A stretch of DNA of 64,000 bases from Oxalobacteraceae sp. CFBP 8761 (GCA_014841595.1 JACYUE010000001.1:535653-599652), one strand, 5' to 3'. Positions 20,958 to 30,337 are shown, numbered from the stretch's first letter. Program-made: numbers and translations. The notes: generated by a model not told the origin, from the letters alone.

Positions 20958-21402
20958 GCTTTGGCCTCGTATGAAGGTGATTGTCGTAACGTCCGTTGAA
21001 GTCGCGCGACAGGTCGGCCAGGCTAACCTGGCCGAGGCGCTCGACCAGCAGCGCCTCGGCGTCGGCGAAGGCACTTTCGAGCGAGGCATTCACGACGCGC
21101 TCGACGAGGCATTCGCTGTGCTCGTTGCGGTTGCCCATCGCGAACACGGTGGGCGCGCCGACGGCATCGTAGACATCGCGCAGCGTGACCTGGGCCAGGT
21201 CGCACGTCACGGTCCAGCCGCCGCCATGGCCGCGCTCGGAGCTGATGTAGCCGCGCTCGCGCAGGCCGGCCAGCACGCGCCGTACCAGTACCGGATTGGT
21301 GCCGAGCATGCCGGCCATCTGCTCCGACGTCATCGGGCGGTCGCTGTGGGCCAGATGCAGCAGCACGTGGAGGACGGAAGAGAGTTTGCTGTCGCGTTTC
21401 AT
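20944..21402 (-). CDS. Rrf2-family transcriptional regulator
   Basis: A 152-residue repressor-type protein: the N-terminal winged helix (MKRDSKLSSVLHVLLHLA, TSEQMAGMLGTNPVLVRRVLAGL) is typical of Rrf2, with a following helix and C-terminal dimerisation part. There is one cysteine (SECLVERV), so a 2Fe-2S cluster of the three-cysteine IscR type is not supported; single-cysteine Rrf2 proteins respond to oxidants or electrophiles. It overlaps the oxidoreductase gene it probably regulates. An imperfect palindrome abuts its start codon (21403-21419), suggesting autoregulation. There is no Shine-Dalgarno sequence in front of the ATG. Confidence 0.9.
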   Translation of the reverse strand: MKRDSKLSSVLHVLLHLAHSDRPMTSEQMAGMLGTNPVLVRRVLAGLRERGYISSERGHGGGWTVTCDLAQVTLRDVYDAVGAPTVFAMGNRNEHSECLVERVVNASLESAFADAEALLVERLGQVSLADLSRDFNGRYDNHLHTRPKHEHD

Positions 21403-21419
21403 GTAACTAATGATAGTAC
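21403..21419 (-). promoter_or_regulatory. Putative Rrf2 operator directly before the regulator's start codon
   Basis: GTAACTAATGATAGTAC is an imperfect dyad (GTAaCTA against GTACTA on the other strand) immediately next to the start codon. Read on the minus strand it also contains TATCAT, a possible -10 box seven bases before the ATG, which would make the transcript nearly leaderless. Confidence 0.45.
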
Positions 21420-21461
21420 AAAAACGGGCATCAGATCACGATGCGCTGGAAAAACAGCGAT

Positions 21462-21878
21462 TTATGGCAGTTCGGTACGGGAAACGATGGGTTCGGCGGG
21501 TTTGGCGGAAGTGGACGGCAGCTTGAGGGTCGGCAGATACCACCACATGTACGTGCTCACGCAGGCGCCGATTACACCCATCATGATCAGGATTGCGATG
21601 CTGTCGAAGTGGCGTGACGACCATGCCATCGAGCCCCACAGCATCACGGTCGCGACGATCTTGCCCTTAAGCGGAATGCCATGGCCGGCCTCGAAATTGG
21701 CGATGTACTTGCCGAACACCCGGTGCCCGATCAGCCAGCGGTGCAGGCGCACCGAACCGCGCGCGAAACAGGCCGAGGCGAGCAGCAGGAAGGGCGTCGT
21801 CGGCAGTAGCGGCAGGAAGATACCGAGGATGCCCAGCAGTACAGCCAGCACGCCGAGGACGTTATAGAAAACTTTCAT
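21462..21878 (-). CDS. DUF454 (YbaN-like) membrane protein
   Basis: A 138-residue inner-membrane protein with the DUF454 pattern: an N-terminal hydrophobic segment ending in GIFLPLLPTTPFLLLAS, then CFARGSVRLHRWLIGH and a second hydrophobic pair near residues 75-105. Length suits the family (about 125-140). The biological role of YbaN-type proteins is not established. It is separated from the Rrf2 gene by 59 bases on the same strand and has an ordinary host composition. Confidence 0.88.
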   Translation of the reverse strand: MKVFYNVLGVLAVLLGILGIFLPLLPTTPFLLLASACFARGSVRLHRWLIGHRVFGKYIANFEAGHGIPLKGKIVATVMLWGSMAWSSRHFDSIAILIMMGVIGACVSTYMWWYLPTLKLPSTSAKPAEPIVSRTELP

Positions 21879-22000
21879 GGCGTTACTCTAGCACCCTCGG
21901 AACAAACTTGTCGAAATGACTACCCAGCATGCATCGACTGCAACTCACCCGCATGAAACGTAGTTGAACCGTATATTTTTACGCAACTTTAAATTCCTCT

Positions 22001-22031
22001 TTGCAACTTTTAACGCATAAATCAGTATAAT
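22001..22031 (+). promoter_or_regulatory. Predicted promoter of the GGDEF gene
   Basis: A perfect TATAAT lies at 22026-22031, with TTGCAA at 22001-22006 as the best -35 candidate (19-base spacer, longer than ideal). The region is an AT-rich island in the gap before the diguanylate cyclase gene; the leader would be about 105 bases. Confidence 0.45.
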
Positions 22032-22144
22032 GTCCAGTCCAACGACGGGCGCGTTTATTTGGCAGCACCAGGAATTGTTTTGACGCCCGGCTATCCATTC
22101 CATGTGTTGTCCGCCTGCTGCCTGGCTCGATCCGGCCGTCTTCC

Positions 22145-24037
22145 ATGCCTTATCCCATGTCGTCCCATTCTTCCGTGGCCGTGTTCGGCGGCTACGTCAA
22201 GCGTCGCGTACTGCGCCACCTGCTGCTGTACCTTGCGCTGATGCTGCTGGTCGTCTGGGGCCTGGTCGCGGTCGAGCAGGCGCGCTTTGCCGAGCTGGCC
22301 GAAGCCGGGGGCAAGAACAATGTCCAGAACCTGTCGCGCGCATTTTCGGAAGAGGTCAAGGCCACCGTCGGGCTGATCGATTTGTCGCTGGTCCAGCTGC
22401 GCGGTACGTGGCAGCGCGATCCGGCCGATTTCGCACGAGATGTGGCCGAACACGCGCGCCATCTGCGCATGCCGATCCGGTTCACCGTCACCGATGCTGC
22501 GGGGCGGCTGCTGTATTCGGATGATGGCGCCGCGCCACCGGGCATGATGCTGGGTGAGGTGCGCCAGTTCGCCATCCACCGCACGCAGGATGGTGACCGG
22601 CTGTATGTCAGTCGCCCGGAAAAGCAGCGCGCTGGCGGGCAGTGGACAGTCCAGTTTACGCGCCCGATCCGTGATGCCGGCGGCCGCCTGACGGGCGTGA
22701 TTGCTGCCTCGATGTCGCCAGCCTACTTCCTGCGCTTTTATGACAGCATCGAGCTCGGGCCGGATGCAACCGTGAGCCTCATGCGCCTGGACAATACGAT
22801 CATCGCGCGCAGCTCGCGCACGGATGGCAATCGCCACATGGGAACCAGGCTCGCCAACCCGCCGCAAACGGCAGCGGCCGATGCGAGCGGCATGTTTCGC
22901 AAGACCAGCTCCCTCGATGGCATCGACCGTTTCTATGCCTGGCACAAGCTGCCGGACTACGGCCTGGTGGTCACGGTCGGCCAGGCCGTGCACGACGCCG
23001 AAGCGCGCTTCACCCAGCAACGCGCGATGATGCGCAATGTGGGTGTGGTCGTCTCGCTCGTGCTGGGCGTGCTGGGGTGGGCGGCGATCGGTGCTGCCGA
23101 CCGGCGCCGGCGTGCGCTCAGGGCGCTGGCGGCAGCCGAGGCGCGCTGGAAACTGGCGCTGAACGCTGCCGGCGACGGCGTCTGGGATTGCGACATCACG
23201 CAAGGCACGGCGCTGCTCTCGCCCAGTGCGCAGCGCATCCTCGACAGCGAACACGCGACCGTCTCGTGGTTCGGCAGCAATGGCCTGGCCGAGCTGTTGC
23301 ATCCGGACGAATTCGGGGCCGTGCGCGCGGCCTTGCGCGACCATATCGAGGGCGTGACACCCGACTACGCGATGGTGCACCGGATCCGCATGCGCGATGG
23401 CAGCTGGCGCTGGATCGAGGCGCGTGGCACCGTCACCGAGCGGGGCGAGCGCAATGAGCCGCTGCGCATGGTCGGCACGTTCTCGAACATCGACGCGCGC
23501 AAGCAGGAAGAAGAGCGCATGCGGCGCATGGCGCATGAAGACCCGCTGACGAAGCTGCCCAACCGCGTGCTGCTCGACGACCGCATGCATCAGGCGATCC
23601 GGGGCGCGGCGCGCGACGGCCACAAGACGGGCCTGATCTATTTTGATCTCGACAAGTTCAAGCCGGTCAACGACACGCACGGCCACGCGGTGGGCGATCG
23701 TCTGCTGCGCATGGTGGCCGAGCGCGTGCGCGGGGTGCTGCGTGAATCGGACACGCTGGCGCGGGTGGGCGGCGACGAATTCGCCGTGCTGCTGCCGCGC
23801 TGCGCGCAGGCCGGGGACACCGAACGCGTGGCCGCCGCCATCCTGGCCTGCCTGGAGCAACCGTTCATCGACGGCCCGCGCGAACTGAATATCTCCGGCA
23901 GCCTCGGTTACGCCTTGTATCCCGATTGCGGCGATGATGCCGAAGCGCTGCTGCACTGCGCCGACCTGGCGATGTACGACGCCAAGGCACATGGGCGCAA
24001 CCGGATCTCGGGCAGCTACCGCACCCGCGTCGGCTGA
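22145..24037 (+). CDS. Membrane-bound diguanylate cyclase (dCache-like sensor, PAS, GGDEF)
   Basis: A 630-residue signalling enzyme. Transmembrane helix 1 is at about 25-45, a periplasmic Cache-type sensor spans about 45-295, and helix 2 is near 300-320. A PAS/PAC module lies at about 335-460 (WKLALNAAGDGVWDCDI; WRWIEARGTV). The GGDEF domain follows, beginning HEDPLTKLPNR, with an intact active site RVGGDEF near residue 542. The inhibitory I-site RESD lies exactly five residues upstream, so it should make c-di-GMP and be feedback-inhibited. No EAL domain is present. It ends 16 bases from the convergent CHASE kinase gene. Confidence 0.93.
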   Translation: MPYPMSSHSSVAVFGGYVKRRVLRHLLLYLALMLLVVWGLVAVEQARFAELAEAGGKNNVQNLSRAFSEEVKATVGLIDLSLVQLRGTWQRDPADFARDVAEHARHLRMPIRFTVTDAAGRLLYSDDGAAPPGMMLGEVRQFAIHRTQDGDRLYVSRPEKQRAGGQWTVQFTRPIRDAGGRLTGVIAASMSPAYFLRFYDSIELGPDATVSLMRLDNTIIARSSRTDGNRHMGTRLANPPQTAAADASGMFRKTSSLDGIDRFYAWHKLPDYGLVVTVGQAVHDAEARFTQQRAMMRNVGVVVSLVLGVLGWAAIGAADRRRRALRALAAAEARWKLALNAAGDGVWDCDITQGTALLSPSAQRILDSEHATVSWFGSNGLAELLHPDEFGAVRAALRDHIEGVTPDYAMVHRIRMRDGSWRWIEARGTVTERGERNEPLRMVGTFSNIDARKQEEERMRRMAHEDPLTKLPNRVLLDDRMHQAIRGAARDGHKTGLIYFDLDKFKPVNDTHGHAVGDRLLRMVAERVRGVLRESDTLARVGGDEFAVLLPRCAQAGDTERVAAAILACLEQPFIDGPRELNISGSLGYALYPDCGDDAEALLHCADLAMYDAKAHGRNRISGSYRTRVG

Positions 24038-24053
24038 CAGCCGCCCGCCGGCA

Positions 24054-26351
24054 TCACAGCAGCGCCCCAATGTCCGGCGCAGCCAGCGTCGGCAGCACAT
24101 GCGCCGTATGGCGCGGCAGGTAAATCGTTACCGTGGTGCCGGCGTCCGGCTTGCTCGCCAGCCGGATCTGCCCGCCACTTTGGCGCACGAAGCCGTGCGC
24201 CATCGACAGTCCCAGCCCCGTCCCTTTGCCTTCCGGCTTGGTCGTGAAGAACGGCTCGAACGCGTGTTCCATGACCTCGGGCGGCATGCCGTGGCCCGTG
24301 TCGGCCACCGTGATCATCACATAGTCGCCCGGCGCCAGCTCGGGATCGAGCTGGCTGGCTGCAGCGTCGATCGTCACGTTTGCCAGCCGCAGCGCGATGT
24401 GGCCACCGCCGTCCATCGCATCGCGTGCATTGATGATGAGGTTGAGCAGCACGTGTTCGAGCTGGTTCGGGTCGACCAGCGTCGGCCACAGGTCGGGCGC
24501 GCTGCTGCGCTCGAGCGTGACGGCGTCGCTGGCGGCGCGCTGCAGCAGGCTGTCGCTGCGGTCGAGCAGCTCGGCCACGTTGACCACGCTCGGGTGCAGC
24601 GGCTGGCGCCGCGCGAACGCGAGCAGCTGGCCGGCCAGCTTCGAGCCGCGATCGACCGCATCGAGCACGTTGTGCAGGCGCTTGCGCGTGGGCGGACCAT
24701 CGGCGCGCAGCATCAGCTGCACGTTGGCGCTGATGATGTGCAGGATGTTGTTGAAGTCGTGCGCCACGCCGCCAGTCAGCTTGCCGACCGCTTCGAGCTT
24801 TTGCGCGCGGTGCAGCGCCATCCGCGCTTCGACCAGGCGCGCCTGGCGCTGCAGCTCGCGTTCCTCGGCGGCCCGGCGCGACGTGATGTCGCGCACGAAC
24901 ACCGTGGCGCCGGCGCCGTCCGACGGCGGCAACAGCGCCACCGCCAGTTCGACCGGCACGCGCCGGCCGCTCGTGTGCAGCACCTCGGTCTCGGCCGGCT
25001 GGCCCGGCAGCGGGCCCACGCCACTCCTGGCGAAGGCGTCGAACGCGCTGCGGAAGGCCGCATGGCCCTCGGCGGGCAGCAATTCTTCGGCTGGACGGCC
25101 GATGGCGTCTTCGGCTTCCATGCCGAAGATCTGCGACGCCTGCGCGTTCCAGTCGGTCACGCGCCCCTGGCGGTCGAGCGCGACGAAGCCGTCGTAGGCG
25201 GTTTCGAGGATCACGCGGGTACGGCGGCCGTCGGCGGCGATGCGGTCGTGCGATTCGCGCAGTTCGAGCGTCATCGCGTGCGCCAGTTCCAGCGCGCGCC
25301 GGCGCGAGCTGGCCAGCAGCCAGACGATCAGGCTGGCCAGTGCGCCGAGCACGATGCCGGCGATGGCGATCATGCGCGGGCGGGCGGTGTCGAGCGTGGC
25401 GTCCAGCGCGGCGCCGGAGCCCATCCGCACGGTCCAGACACGGCCCGCGATCATCATCCGCGTGGTCGTGGAAAGGCGCGGCGCCGTGTGCGTGGCCACA
25501 TTGGCCGACTGGTACAGCAGCGTGGCCGGTGAGAGGGTGTCGCCATCGTGGATGGTGACATCGAGTTCGGGCGCACTGACGCCGCCCACCCGGCGCATCA
25601 GGTCATTCACGCGAAACGGCGCGTAGATCCAGCCGGTCAGCGCGGCGCGGCGCTGCGCGACGTCGTCGATCAAACGGCCCGTGCGATACACGGGCAGGTA
25701 CATCAGCACGCCCGACTCGGCGCTGCCATCGTCTTCCTGCACCAGTACCACCTTGCCGCTCAGGGTCGCCTGGCCGCTGTCGCGCGCTGCCAGCAGCGCC
25801 GCGCGGCGCGCCGGTTCGCTGGCCATGTCGAAACCGAATGCACGCAGGTTGCGCGCATTGAACGGCTCGATGTGCGAGATCACCGCAAGCACCGTCCCGC
25901 CGGCCGGATCGGCTGGCACCGGCTGTACGCGGTAATCGGGAAAGCCGTCGGCGCGCACCTGTGCCTCGTGCGCCGCCACGTCGCCGGGCGCCAGCCGGGT
26001 GGCGATGCCGAGCGCGCCGATGCCGGGGAAATTCTGGACCAGGTCCAGGCTCTGGTAATACTCGCCGAACACGGCGCGCGGCAGGTCGACCGAGCCGCGC
26101 AGGAAGCCGCGTGCGCTTTGCAGTACCTGCTCGTAGACGAGCATGCGCCGGCTGATGTTGTAGGTCATCGCGCGGGTGCGATAATCGAAGGCTTCGTGCA
26201 GCTGCGCCTCGGCGTTGCGTTGCGCGCTAGACCAGGCCGCCCAGGTCACCAGCAGCGTGATCACGAGCACCAGCAGCGCCATCAATAGGGGCGCGTGGCC
26301 GGCGGTGGGCGGCGGCGGTGAGGCAGGGGGGCGGGTAGGGGTTTGCTGCAT
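24054..26351 (-). CDS. CHASE-PAS sensor histidine kinase
   Basis: A 765-residue membrane kinase. After one N-terminal helix (LLMALLVLVITLLVTWAAW) comes a CHASE-type periplasmic domain (VQNFPGIGALGIATRLAP, then MASEPARRAALLAARDSG) and a second helix near residue 345. A PAS domain follows (ILETAYDGFVALDRQGRVTDW; QIFGMEAEDAIGRPAEELLP). The kinase core has phosphoacceptor VAHDFNNILH, N-box NLIINARDAM, G1 DTGHGMPPEV and G2 GTGLGLSMAHGF. No receiver domain is attached, and no response regulator is adjacent. The frame extends to 26426, but ATG 26351 gives the normal short N-terminus. Confidence 0.9.
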   Translation of the reverse strand: MQQTPTRPPASPPPPTAGHAPLLMALLVLVITLLVTWAAWSSAQRNAEAQLHEAFDYRTRAMTYNISRRMLVYEQVLQSARGFLRGSVDLPRAVFGEYYQSLDLVQNFPGIGALGIATRLAPGDVAAHEAQVRADGFPDYRVQPVPADPAGGTVLAVISHIEPFNARNLRAFGFDMASEPARRAALLAARDSGQATLSGKVVLVQEDDGSAESGVLMYLPVYRTGRLIDDVAQRRAALTGWIYAPFRVNDLMRRVGGVSAPELDVTIHDGDTLSPATLLYQSANVATHTAPRLSTTTRMMIAGRVWTVRMGSGAALDATLDTARPRMIAIAGIVLGALASLIVWLLASSRRRALELAHAMTLELRESHDRIAADGRRTRVILETAYDGFVALDRQGRVTDWNAQASQIFGMEAEDAIGRPAEELLPAEGHAAFRSAFDAFARSGVGPLPGQPAETEVLHTSGRRVPVELAVALLPPSDGAGATVFVRDITSRRAAEERELQRQARLVEARMALHRAQKLEAVGKLTGGVAHDFNNILHIISANVQLMLRADGPPTRKRLHNVLDAVDRGSKLAGQLLAFARRQPLHPSVVNVAELLDRSDSLLQRAASDAVTLERSSAPDLWPTLVDPNQLEHVLLNLIINARDAMDGGGHIALRLANVTIDAAASQLDPELAPGDYVMITVADTGHGMPPEVMEHAFEPFFTTKPEGKGTGLGLSMAHGFVRQSGGQIRLASKPDAGTTVTIYLPRHTAHVLPTLAAPDIGALL

Positions 26352-26549
26352 GTCCTTGTGTAGTGCAGCCGTGGTGGCGCAGTAGGTGGGAGCGGTAAGG
26401 TCTCCACAGGATACGCACCCTCGCATTCACGGGGCGCACGCAACTTTGCTAATTTGTTAATGAGCTGCCGATCGGGCTCGTCCCTTGTTAATTTATTTTA
26501 TGAAACATTCTAGCCCGAATCTTCTTTCTTGTAAGTACGTAGGTGCGAT

Positions 26550-26993
26550 GTGAGGCAATTCTTGCATCGCCATCTGCCATTGACGGTGCTGGCCGCAGCG
26601 CTCGGCTTGACCGTGTTGTGGAGCATGCTGGCGCCGATCAAGGGCGGCAGTCACCAGTTGCTATTGGCGTTTCCACCCGGCGTGACGGTCAGTGGCATGG
26701 CCGTGCCCGGCGAAATCCGCCTGACGCGGGGCGTGCAGGATGTGCTGCTTCTACGCAACAGCGACCGGGTGCCGATCGTGTTCGGTCCGCTCAAGATTGC
26801 GCCCGGGCGCGATGTGCGCCTGCCATTCAGTGACGAAGGCATGTTCGAGTACGTGTGTCCACCGGTGCTGGGCAAGGTAGTGCGCGTGCACGTGGTGGCG
26901 GCACCCGGTCCCGGCTGGGCGCGCCTGGTCTGGCGCCTGGGCAGCCTGCGCCAGTGGGTGCGCTACCTGCCGCTGCGCTCGCCGTACGACTGA
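26550..26993 (+). CDS. Hypothetical membrane-anchored or secreted protein
   Basis: A 147-residue protein starting at GTG 26550 with an N-terminal hydrophobic anchor (LPLTVLAAALGLTVLWSML). It continues into a beta-rich extracytoplasmic domain (GMAVPGEIRLTRGVQDVLLL; DRVPIVFGPLKIAPGRDVRLPF; FEYVCPPVLG). The strand pattern resembles a cupredoxin-like sandwich, but the copper ligands cannot be identified with confidence. Family and role are unknown. It stands alone between the divergent CHASE kinase and the Lon-like gene. Confidence 0.6.
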   Translation: MRQFLHRHLPLTVLAAALGLTVLWSMLAPIKGGSHQLLLAFPPGVTVSGMAVPGEIRLTRGVQDVLLLRNSDRVPIVFGPLKIAPGRDVRLPFSDEGMFEYVCPPVLGKVVRVHVVAAPGPGWARLVWRLGSLRQWVRYLPLRSPYD

Positions 26994-27091
26994 TGGGCTG
27001 CGGCGGGGGCTCTGAGGCAGGGTAATTCGCAGCAGCCGTGGGCCCGGGCAATCGTGTCCCGTGTTGGCGACGATTCTGTCATCATAAACCC

Positions 27092-27712
27092 ATGTCGACG
27101 ATTTCCATGCCACTGTTCCCGCTCAGTACGGTGCTGTTTCCGGACGGGGTGCTGCCGCTGCAGGTGTTCGAGGTGCGCTACCTCGACATGATCAGCCGTT
27201 GCATCGTCGACGGCACGCCGTTCGGCGTCGTCCTGCTCACCAGCGGCCACGAGGTCCGCAAAGCCGACGCCCAGCAAGAACGCTTCGTGGCAGCCGGCAC
27301 TATCGCCTCGGTCACCGAAACCACCGCCGAAACCCCGGGCCTGCTGCAGGTGCTGTGCCGTGGCGGAGCGCGTTTCAACGTCGTCACCGCCGAGCAGCGC
27401 GTCAACGGGCTGTGGGTGGCCGAAGCCGAACTGGCCGAAGACGACCAGATCGTGCGCATTCCGTCCGAGCTGCAGGGCGCCGCCGATGCGCTCGACCGCG
27501 TGCTCAATTCGCTGCACGAAGTCCCGCAGCACCGCTGGCCAGTGCAGCCGCCGTTCCGGCTGGACGACTGTGGCTGGGTCGCCAATCGCTGGTGCGAGCT
27601 ATTGCCATTGCCCAACCAGCAAAAGCACAATATGCTGATGCTTGATAATCCCGTGATCCGGCTCGAACTGCTGCACGATGTCCTCGACGAACATGGGTTG
27701 ATCACTTCCTAG
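27092..27712 (+). CDS. LON N-terminal-domain (substrate-binding-like) protein
   Basis: A 206-residue soluble protein consisting only of a Lon N-terminal (PUA-like) domain: PLFPLSTVLFPDGVLPLQVF, then FEVRYLDMISRCI, both typical of LonN stand-alone proteins. There is no ATPase or protease domain, so it is not Lon; a role in protein binding or quality control is usual speculation. ATG 27092 fits the family start; the upstream extension to 27038 is not supported. It is 23 bases before the anti-sigma-like gene, so both may be cotranscribed. Confidence 0.9.
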   Translation: MSTISMPLFPLSTVLFPDGVLPLQVFEVRYLDMISRCIVDGTPFGVVLLTSGHEVRKADAQQERFVAAGTIASVTETTAETPGLLQVLCRGGARFNVVTAEQRVNGLWVAEAELAEDDQIVRIPSELQGAADALDRVLNSLHEVPQHRWPVQPPFRLDDCGWVANRWCELLPLPNQQKHNMLMLDNPVIRLELLHDVLDEHGLITS

Positions 27713-27735
27713 CCGCTCATCGGGGTTCAGCCAGC

Positions 27736-28488
27736 ATGACATTCTCGGACGACTTGCTCATTGCGTACATCAACGGCGACCTTGCCGAGCCGGCGCGTGC
27801 GGCGGTCGAACGGGCCGCGCGGGCCGATCCGGTCCTGGCCGCGCGCGTGGCCCAGCACCGGGCCGAACTGCGTAGCGGGCACGGGCGCAGCATCGGGGTC
27901 TCGGCCAATGGCCACGATGGCGGCCCCAGCACACAGCGCGCGGTGCCGCATGGCGCCAAGGTGGTGCACCTGAATAGCCTGCGCCCCGGGCGCCCGATGC
28001 CGATGCCGCAAGCGCCCGCGCCCAACCGCGTCGTCGGCCTGCACTGGGTGACGCTGGCTGCGGCGTTGCTCGGCAGCGCCATACTGGGCGCGGTCGGCTG
28101 GCATCACCTGGGGCAGGGCACCGGCGTGGCCGTGCTCGACCACGACAACGGCGTACTGATCGCGCGCGGCGCACTGGTGACGGCCCTGGCCGAGCAACTG
28201 GCCACGCCAGGCCCATCCGACAGCGGTGTGCGCATCGGCATCACGTTCGTGGCCAAGGATGGCGGCTATTGCCGCAGCTTCGTGGTCGATACCACGGCCG
28301 GCCTGGCTTGCCTGCGCCGTGGGCGCTGGACGATTCCGGTCCTGTCCCAGGGCACGGCCGGTGCCGCCTGGCTAGACGGCAGCATTCCGCCGCCTGCCGT
28401 GCGCGCCGCCATCGAGGCCCGCATCGCCAGCAATGCACTTGACCCGGCCGCCGAACGCGCCGCCCAGCAACGCGGCTGGATCCGGTGA
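27736..28488 (+). CDS. Anti-sigma-factor-like membrane protein
   Basis: A 250-residue protein with the layout of transmembrane anti-sigma factors. A cytoplasmic N-terminal helix bundle (MTFSDDLLIAYINGDLAEP, similar to LVAYxDGEL-type starts) is followed by a Pro-rich linker, one transmembrane helix at about 104-122 (HWVTLAAALLGSAILGAVGW) and a periplasmic C-terminal domain with two cysteines (YCRSF, LACLRR). It lacks the zinc motif HxxxCxxC. No ECF sigma factor lies beside it in this window, so its partner, if any, is elsewhere. Codon use is ordinary. Confidence 0.65.
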   Translation: MTFSDDLLIAYINGDLAEPARAAVERAARADPVLAARVAQHRAELRSGHGRSIGVSANGHDGGPSTQRAVPHGAKVVHLNSLRPGRPMPMPQAPAPNRVVGLHWVTLAAALLGSAILGAVGWHHLGQGTGVAVLDHDNGVLIARGALVTALAEQLATPGPSDSGVRIGITFVAKDGGYCRSFVVDTTAGLACLRRGRWTIPVLSQGTAGAAWLDGSIPPPAVRAAIEARIASNALDPAAERAAQQRGWIR

Positions 28489-28768
28489 GGATGGCACCGC
28501 CGCGCGCTGCACGCTCCCTGGTGTTTCTTCTGATAAACTGCTTAAAAAAGTGGCGGGCATATACAGGGTTGCCGATTTCGGGTATCTTGTCACCCGCTAA
28601 AAGTGTCTCTACGTCCGCTTTCTCCGGCCCGCTTGCAGGCCAATCTTCCGGTCCCGCCGCCTTGCGCCGGCGTCCGGTTTCCGTTGTCACCCCTCGCTGC
28701 GTACTGCCGATCGCGATGGGTCAACATGCCCGATCGTAGAGCTGAACGAATGATTTCCCGAAAAAACT
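28489..28768. other. Long gap before the RhlE-type helicase gene
   Basis: About 280 bases without a supportable gene separate the anti-sigma-like gene from the helicase. If transcription starts near the TGATAAACT at about 28529, the helicase would have a 5' leader of roughly 230 bases. Long leaders are common for cold-responsive DEAD-box genes. I could not draw a convincing structured RNA. Confidence 0.35.
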
Positions 28769-30337
28769 ATGTCTGATACCCCGAACAATACCGAAGTCGC
28801 TGTCACGCCAGACGTGGACGTGCTGGTCGCTGCCGACGCCGTCCCGGTCGTGCGCTTTGCCGATTTCGGCCTGGCGCCGGAAATCCTGCGCGCGCTGACG
28901 GACCAGGGCTATGTGCACCCGACGCCGATCCAGGCCGAGGCCATTCCTGTCGTGCTGCAGGGCCGCGACGTCATGGGCGCCGCCCAGACCGGCACCGGCA
29001 AGACGGCCGGCTTCTCGCTGCCGATCATCCAGCTGCTGATGCAGCATGCCAACCCGAGCATGTCGCCGGCGCGCCACCCGGTGCGCGCGCTGATCCTCGT
29101 GCCGACCCGCGAACTGGCGGTGCAGGTCGCCGAAAACGTCAAGGCTTACGCCAAGCACACGCCGCTGCGCGCCACCGTCGTCTTCGGCGGCATGGACATG
29201 AAGCCGCAGACCGAGATCCTGCGCGGTGGCGTCGAGATCGTCATCGCCACGCCGGGCCGCCTGCTGGACCATATCGAGCAGAAGAACGTCAGCCTCGGCC
29301 AGGTGCAGATGCTGGTGATGGACGAAGCCGACCGCATGCTCGACATGGGCTTTTTGCCCGACCTGCAGCGCATTATCAACCTGCTGCCGAAGCAGCGCCA
29401 GAACCTGATGTTCTCGGCCACGTTCTCGCCCGAGATCAAGAAGCTGGCCAACACCTTCCTGAACAATCCGCTGACCATCGAAGTCGCGCGCAGCAATGCC
29501 ACCGCCGACAAGGTCACGCAGATCGTCTACAAGGTCGAGGAAGGCCAGAAGAGCGATGTCGTCGAGCACCTGATCCGCTCGCGCAATCTCAAGCAGGTGA
29601 TCATCTTCTCGAACACCAAGATTGGCGCCTCGCGCCTGTCGACGCACCTCGAAAAGCGCGGCATCAAGGCGTCGGCGATCCACGGCGACAAGACCCAGCA
29701 GGAGCGCATGGCGGCCCTGGACGCGTTCAAGGATGGCGGTGTCGAAGTGCTGGTCGCGACCGACGTCGCCGCCCGCGGCCTGGACATCACCGACCTGCCG
29801 GCCGTGATCAACTACGACCTGCCGTACAACGCCGAAGACTACGTGCACCGGATCGGCCGCACGGGCCGCGCCGGCGCCTCGGGCGACGCGCTGTCGGTGT
29901 ATTCCGAAAAAGACGAGCGCCTGCTGCTCGACATCGAAAAGCTGATCAAGCAGACGATCACGCGCGGCACGCTCGACGGGTTCGTCGCGCCGGCCAGCCG
30001 TGGGCGTGATGCGGTTGGGGGTCGTGAATTTGGCCGCGAGTCTGCCCGTCCACCGCGCGACGCCAGCCGTGAATTCGTGCGCGATGGCAGCCGTGACGCG
30101 GCAGCACCACGCGATACCGAACGCGGCCCGCGCCGCGACGCCGAAGCCGGCCGTGGCGCGCCACGCACGCCGCGCACCGGACCCGGCCCGGGTTCGCGCC
30201 GCGAGCGCGTCGACCCGTGGTTCCTGAAGCCCTACGAGCCAACCAGCAGCCCGCGCAAGGATCCGGATCCGGTCAACGCACCGGCCAAGCCGGGCAAGCA
30301 GAAGCTAGCATTCCTGCTGGGCGGCGGGCCGAAGTAA
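28769..30337 (+). CDS. rhlE: DEAD-box ATP-dependent RNA helicase (RhlE-like)
   Basis: A 522-residue helicase with the full motif set: Q-motif PTPIQAEAIPVVLQGRDVM, motif I AQTGTGKTAGF, Ia PTRELAVQV, II DEAD (MDEADRMLDMGF), III SATFS, IV VIIFSNTKIGA, V ATDVAARGLDI and VI HRIGRTGRAG. The core ends near residue 390. It is followed by an Arg/Asp/Gly-rich basic tail (for example GREFGRESARPPRDASREF) that would bind RNA non-specifically, as in RhlE. These enzymes remodel structured RNA and ribosome intermediates. It ends 48 bases from the convergent LOV kinase gene. Confidence 0.93.
   Translation: MSDTPNNTEVAVTPDVDVLVAADAVPVVRFADFGLAPEILRALTDQGYVHPTPIQAEAIPVVLQGRDVMGAAQTGTGKTAGFSLPIIQLLMQHANPSMSPARHPVRALILVPTRELAVQVAENVKAYAKHTPLRATVVFGGMDMKPQTEILRGGVEIVIATPGRLLDHIEQKNVSLGQVQMLVMDEADRMLDMGFLPDLQRIINLLPKQRQNLMFSATFSPEIKKLANTFLNNPLTIEVARSNATADKVTQIVYKVEEGQKSDVVEHLIRSRNLKQVIIFSNTKIGASRLSTHLEKRGIKASAIHGDKTQQERMAALDAFKDGGVEVLVATDVAARGLDITDLPAVINYDLPYNAEDYVHRIGRTGRAGASGDALSVYSEKDERLLLDIEKLIKQTITRGTLDGFVAPASRGRDAVGGREFGRESARPPRDASREFVRDGSRDAAAPRDTERGPRRDAEAGRGAPRTPRTGPGPGSRRERVDPWFLKPYEPTSSPRKDPDPVNAPAKPGKQKLAFLLGGGPK

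Noticed and set aside
22091..24100. A 669-codon minus-strand frame opposite the GGDEF gene
   Set aside because: The plus strand encodes clear PAS and GGDEF domains. The antisense product has no recognisable motif.
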